Below are positions 15,008-17,288 of a stretch of 17,288 nt of DNA, in pieces (position 1 is the stretch's first letter; each line of letters opens with the position of its first letter). This DNA comes from Spirochaetota bacterium (GTDB lineage Bacteria; Spirochaetota; UBA4802; JAFGJZ01). The stretch lies in contig JAEWVL010000212.1 of the NCBI GenBank assembly GCA_023396665.1, positions 1 through 17,288 on the forward strand. Reading direction: 5' to 3'. Under the pieces are notes generated by a model that was given only the letters and a program-made list of their open reading frames with translations, was not told the origin of the DNA and ran no database searches. The translations under genes and the position numbers were made by a program.

Positions 15008-15820
15008 TTAAAGGTGAATAAGAAAACGGCCGCAGGTCAGGCATATCTGAATGCTTTTGCGTTCACGTATGGCGTTCATCTGAATAGGGGGGATGGCCAT
15101 GTGACAGCCCGAGCAGGCATGCTTGTCGATATAGGCGAAGGGATTCTCGCATTTGCTGCGCATGCGTTCGTAGTAGGCGAGCGAGCGCTTGTCGATAAGC
15201 CTTTTGAGGTTTTCGATATTGTCGGCAATGGATGCCGTGGGATTTTTTGACTGCATGTTGTTGAGACGGTCAAGACGAATGAGCAGTTCGAGATCGGCGC
15301 TCGGTATGCCGCTGAGATTTGAGCTGTTTTCCACAGGTTCTGCGGGCTTGTCGGAAATCTCGTTGAAATAGACATCAGTAGCGCTGTCAAAGACTGCGTA
15401 TATCTCTTCGGGGGTTTTGGCCTTGTCCAGACGGTCGACATTCTTTTCGATTGAAAATATCTTGGCCATCATGCTGATGTAAAACAGATAGGTAGTGCTG
15501 TTGCTTGTGGGAAACAGGGAAAGCATAACATATCTGACAGGAACACCGTCGTAAGACTGATAATCGATGCCTTCTTTGAGAACAGAAAACAGAATGATGA
15601 GATCGTCGAGAGAATCGGTGCGAGCGTGGGGTACTGCAAAACCGTTTCCGATACCGGTATTCTCAAGTGATTCACGGTGAATTACCTGAGAATAATACCG
15701 TACCGAATTTGTTATTTTACCAAGTTCTTCAAGACGGGCAACCATCTCACGGATGACGTGCTGCTTCTCTGTCTTTTCTGAGAAAATTATCGTTTCCGGT
15801 GAGAGATACTTTAGATTCAT
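15008..15820 (-). CDS. PTS EIIA (fructose/nitrogen-type) domain fused to a C4 zinc ribbon
   Basis: The product has 270 residues from the ATG at 15820-15818, chosen because GAGG lies 5 nt upstream and because the longer frame (to 15904) runs into the tRNA gene and encodes tRNA sequence. Residues about 5-150 are an EIIA type 2 domain: TGIGNGFAVPHAR with the phosphorylatable His65. A linker (about 155-175) leads to a probable helical coiled coil (176-222) and then a C4 zinc ribbon, CSGC (236-239) and CLTC (260-263), of the zf-RING_7 type. No EIIB, EIIC or HPr gene is nearby, so a regulatory role like PtsN is more likely than sugar transport. The zinc ribbon may bind RNA or protein partners. It appears to share a transcript with tRNA-Pro. 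Confidence 0.82.
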   Translation of the reverse strand: MNLKYLSPETIIFSEKTEKQHVIREMVARLEELGKITNSVRYYSQVIHRESLENTGIGNGFAVPHARTDSLDDLIILFSVLKEGIDYQSYDGVPVRYVMLSLFPTSNSTTYLFYISMMAKIFSIEKNVDRLDKAKTPEEIYAVFDSATDVYFNEISDKPAEPVENSSNLSGIPSADLELLIRLDRLNNMQSKNPTASIADNIENLKRLIDKRSLAYYERMRSKCENPFAYIDKHACSGCHMAIPPIQMNAIRERKSIQICLTCGRFLIHL

Positions 15821-15836
15821 GAGAACCTCGGTGGAT

Positions 15837-15910
15837 TCGGGGTGACAGGATTTGAACCTGCGACCACATGACCCCCAGTCATGTGCGCTACCTGGCTGCG
15901 CCACACCCCG
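15837..15910 (-). tRNA. tRNA-Pro (anticodon GGG)
   Basis: The minus strand folds into a full cloverleaf of 74 nt. The acceptor stem CGGGGTG pairs with CACCCCG, with C1-G72 and A73 as expected for bacterial tRNA-Pro. The anticodon stem CATGA / TCATG holds the loop CTGGGGG, giving anticodon GGG. The T arm contains GGTTCAAATCC. No CCA is encoded (the following bases are ATC). The EIIA gene starts 16 nt downstream. Confidence 0.95.
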
Positions 15911-15920
15911 GAATGGTCAC

Positions 15921-15948
15921 ATAGTAAAAAGGCGGGGGCTATTGTAAA
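15921..15948 (-). promoter_or_regulatory. Promoter of the tRNA-Pro / EIIA transcript
   Basis: Reading leftward, TTTACA (15948-15943) and TACTAT (15926-15921) are separated by 16 nt. Both boxes match five of six consensus positions. The predicted start is about 4-5 nt before the mature tRNA end. Confidence 0.6.
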
Positions 15949-15963
15949 GAATATTTTTCAGGA

Positions 15964-15992
15964 TTGGTATTTTGCGATAAATTCTGTATGAT
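15964..15992 (+). promoter_or_regulatory. Promoter of the DUF4846 gene
   Basis: TTGGTA (15964-15969) and TATGAT (15987-15992) are separated by 17 nt. Transcription would begin near 15999, giving a leader of about 85 nt. It is divergent from the tRNA promoter only about 16 nt away. Confidence 0.5.
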
Positions 15993-16084
15993 CTGTTTTG
16001 TTGTTTTCGTAAGTAAAGAATATTGTTGAGTTTTTGCGGCGTGGGTGGATAACAATCCGGCTGCAGGAAAAATAGGGGGCTGTT

Positions 16085-16885
16085 ATGAGGGTAATTCTGC
16101 TGCTTGTTATCGTTGTTTGCGGCGCCTCTGTTTGCGGACAATACAGTCTGTCGCATGGCGAGACAGTAGAACAAAGATTTAGCCCGCCGCGATCATATAA
16201 GCGATTGTATGGTGCGGAGGGCAGTTTCGCGCAGTATCTGCGGCGTTATCCTCTATATAAACAGGGATCGCCAGTACGACTGTTTGACGGCAGAATAAAG
16301 CAGCAACAGGTTCACGCGGCGGTCTTCAGGATGGAGTTGCTCGATAAAGACCTTATTCAATGTGCCGATGCGATCATTAAATTGCGTGCCGAATATCTGT
16401 ACGAAACAAAAAATTATGACGCCATAGTGTTCTCTCTGACGAACGGGATGAGGGTTCCCTATTCCCGTTATGCGCGAGGTGAGCGCGTCAAAGTCAGCGG
16501 GAACAAAACGGACTGGATCGGCGGAAGGCAGGGGGGATACGGACGTGAAGTGTTCGATGCCTATCTTGCGTTCATCTATGCCTATGCCGGTACGCTTTCG
16601 CTTTCCAGAGAAATGCGGACGGTGGATATCGGCGATATTCGTATCGGTGACGTGTTTATCTTCGGGGGAAGCCCCGGACACGCTGTTTTGGTCTGTGATC
16701 TGGCCCTTGACGCGAAAAGCGGAAAAAAGGTGATGCTTCTGGGGCAAAGTTACATGCCTTCGCAGCAATTTCACATTCTCAAATCATATGAAGATATATC
16801 CCCCTGGTACTATGTGCGCGACGAGATTCTGCGTACACCCGAATGGACCTTTGAAAGAGGAAGCCTGAAGCGATTTGATAACTGA
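16085..16885 (+). CDS. Secreted DUF4846 protein
   Basis: The product has 266 residues. A signal peptide spans about residues 1-18 (hydrophobic core VILLLVIVV, ending ASVCG), so the protein is exported. The conserved segments of DUF4846 are present: DLIQCADAIIKLRAEYLY (about 89-106), then SLTNGMRVPYSRY, and GDVFIFGGSPGHAVLVCDLA (188-207), followed by LLGQSYMPSQQFHILK. The order of Cys93 before a helix and His199 in a GHAVLV strand recalls NlpC/P60-type papain folds; this is inference and no activity is known to me. AGGGGG sits 5 nt before the ATG. It is followed by its own terminator, so it is probably a single-gene unit. Confidence 0.82.
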   Translation: MRVILLLVIVVCGASVCGQYSLSHGETVEQRFSPPRSYKRLYGAEGSFAQYLRRYPLYKQGSPVRLFDGRIKQQQVHAAVFRMELLDKDLIQCADAIIKLRAEYLYETKNYDAIVFSLTNGMRVPYSRYARGERVKVSGNKTDWIGGRQGGYGREVFDAYLAFIYAYAGTLSLSREMRTVDIGDIRIGDVFIFGGSPGHAVLVCDLALDAKSGKKVMLLGQSYMPSQQFHILKSYEDISPWYYVRDEILRTPEWTFERGSLKRFDN

Positions 16886-16895
16886 GAGTTTACGC

Positions 16896-16920
16896 CCGGC
16901 ATGAAAAGATGCCGGTTTTA
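16896..16920 (+). terminator. Intrinsic terminator after the DUF4846 gene
   Basis: CCGGCAT (16896-16902) pairs with ATGCCGG (16909-16915) around GAAAAG, followed by TTTTA. The hairpin begins 10 nt after the stop codon. Confidence 0.75.
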
Positions 16921-16997
16921 GTGTTTTCAAATGACAGAAACAAGCTGTATCGATGTCGCGCACCGAAAATCTCGTGATGACGACAAAATAACGAACG

Positions 16998-17050
16998 CTA
17001 CAAAAAAAATAGCTTGCTACATATTACGTAGTTTGCTACATTTGTTGTAG
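16998..17050. repeat. Three 15-bp palindromic sites at exact 19-nt spacing (operator array)
   Basis: CTACAAAAAAAATAG (16998-17012), CTACATATTACGTAG (17017-17031) and CTACATTTGTTGTAG (17036-17050) share the pattern CTAC-N7/8-(G)TAG; the first has a weaker right arm. Starts are 19 nt apart each time, and the 4-nt linkers are similar (CTTG, TTTG). They overlap a candidate promoter and lie about 114 nt before the tautomerase gene, which fits cooperative binding of a dimeric regulator. Confidence 0.65.
17014..17042 (+). promoter_or_regulatory. Candidate promoter embedded in the operator array
   Basis: TTGCTA (17014-17019) and TACATT (17037-17042) are separated by 17 nt; each matches four of six consensus positions. 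Both boxes fall in the palindromic repeats, so a protein bound there would be expected to repress. Transcription would begin near 17049. Confidence 0.4.
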
Positions 17051-17163
17051 TGACTGATTCAGCTAATCCGAAACATCGAATATCTCGGGAAAAGCCGGCA
17101 ACACAGAGATCTTCGGGCGGATATGGGGTTTCGGGCACCAGAACATGTGAGCAGGAGAAAACT

Positions 17164-17288
17164 ATGCCAATAATCAATGTAGAACTCGGACTTGGACAGG
17201 TTAATGAAAAGCAGAAGAAGCAGATGATCGAGCGTTTCACCGCCGATGCGGTTGATATCACCGGTATGGGTATCGAAAAATTTACCGT
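17164..17288 (+). CDS. 4-oxalocrotonate tautomerase family protein (partial, runs off the right edge)
   Basis: The 41 visible residues begin MPIINVELG, so after loss of Met the N-terminal Pro is in place as the catalytic base of the tautomerase superfamily. The following KKQMIERFTADAVDITGM matches the first helix region of small 4-OT-like enzymes of about 60-70 residues. AGGAG lies 6 nt before the ATG. The gene is preceded by the palindromic array and its candidate promoter. The physiological substrate of most such small tautomerases is unknown and cannot be told here. Confidence 0.8.
   Translation, partial: MPIINVELGLGQVNEKQKKQMIERFTADAVDITGMGIEKFT

Noticed and set aside
15821..15904. N-terminal extension of the EIIA frame into the tRNA
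   Set aside because: Its codons are the tRNA-Pro sequence read in frame; the ATG at 15820 has a proper ribosome site and begins the EIIA domain.

Overview
The window looks like chromosome of an anaerobic, diderm (Gram-negative-type) bacterium. The signs are ferredoxin, radical-SAM and DUF116 iron-sulfur chemistry, a Tat-type secreted Fe-S-like small protein, BamB/PQQ-like exported beta-propellers, a periplasmic sugar-binding lipoprotein with a relaxed lipobox, and a PTS EIIA domain fused to a C4 zinc ribbon. A spirochaete or a relative is a reasonable guess, but there is no phylogenetic marker gene, so this stays inference. I see no mobile element, integrase or CRISPR array.

Layout. (1) 1-2869, minus strand: a tightly coupled three-gene export operon (two beta-propeller proteins, then a Tat-signal cysteine-rich protein cut by the window edge). 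(2) 2870-3214: divergent regulatory region with two inverted repeats and a very strong bidirectional hairpin terminator placed just before the next operon. (3) 3215-9511, plus strand: a five-gene operon whose genes overlap or abut: two-cluster ferredoxin, radical SAM protein with a C-terminal SPASM/twitch-like cysteine region, DUF116-polyprenyl diphosphate synthase fusion, a small alpha-toroid protein, and a squalene-hopene-cyclase-like class II terpene cyclase with an intact DxDD motif. (4) 9576-9630: perfect 20-bp inverted repeat separating convergent operons. (5) 9650-13861, minus strand: a ChvE-GguA-GguB / Mgl / Xyl-type monosaccharide ABC transporter (binding lipoprotein, double ATPase, permease) with its own promoter, a leader stem-loop and an intergenic stem-loop. 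(6) 14403-14876, plus: DUF3795 cysteine-rich protein. (7) 15008-15910, minus: tRNA-Pro(GGG) followed after 16 nt by the EIIA-zinc ribbon gene. (8) 16085-16885, plus: secreted DUF4846 protein with terminator. (9) 16998-17050: three 15-bp palindromes at exact 19-nt spacing over a promoter, followed by the start of a 4-oxalocrotonate-tautomerase-family gene cut by the right edge.

The most interesting part is region 3. The gene set reads as a complete isoprenoid module: an all-trans prenyl diphosphate synthase makes the chain, a class II cyclase folds it by protonation, and a radical SAM enzyme with a dedicated ferredoxin carries out an oxygen-independent modification. No squalene synthase and no HpnH-type radical SAM protein are in the window, so it does not look like a standard hopanoid cluster. 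The product cannot be read from the sequence.
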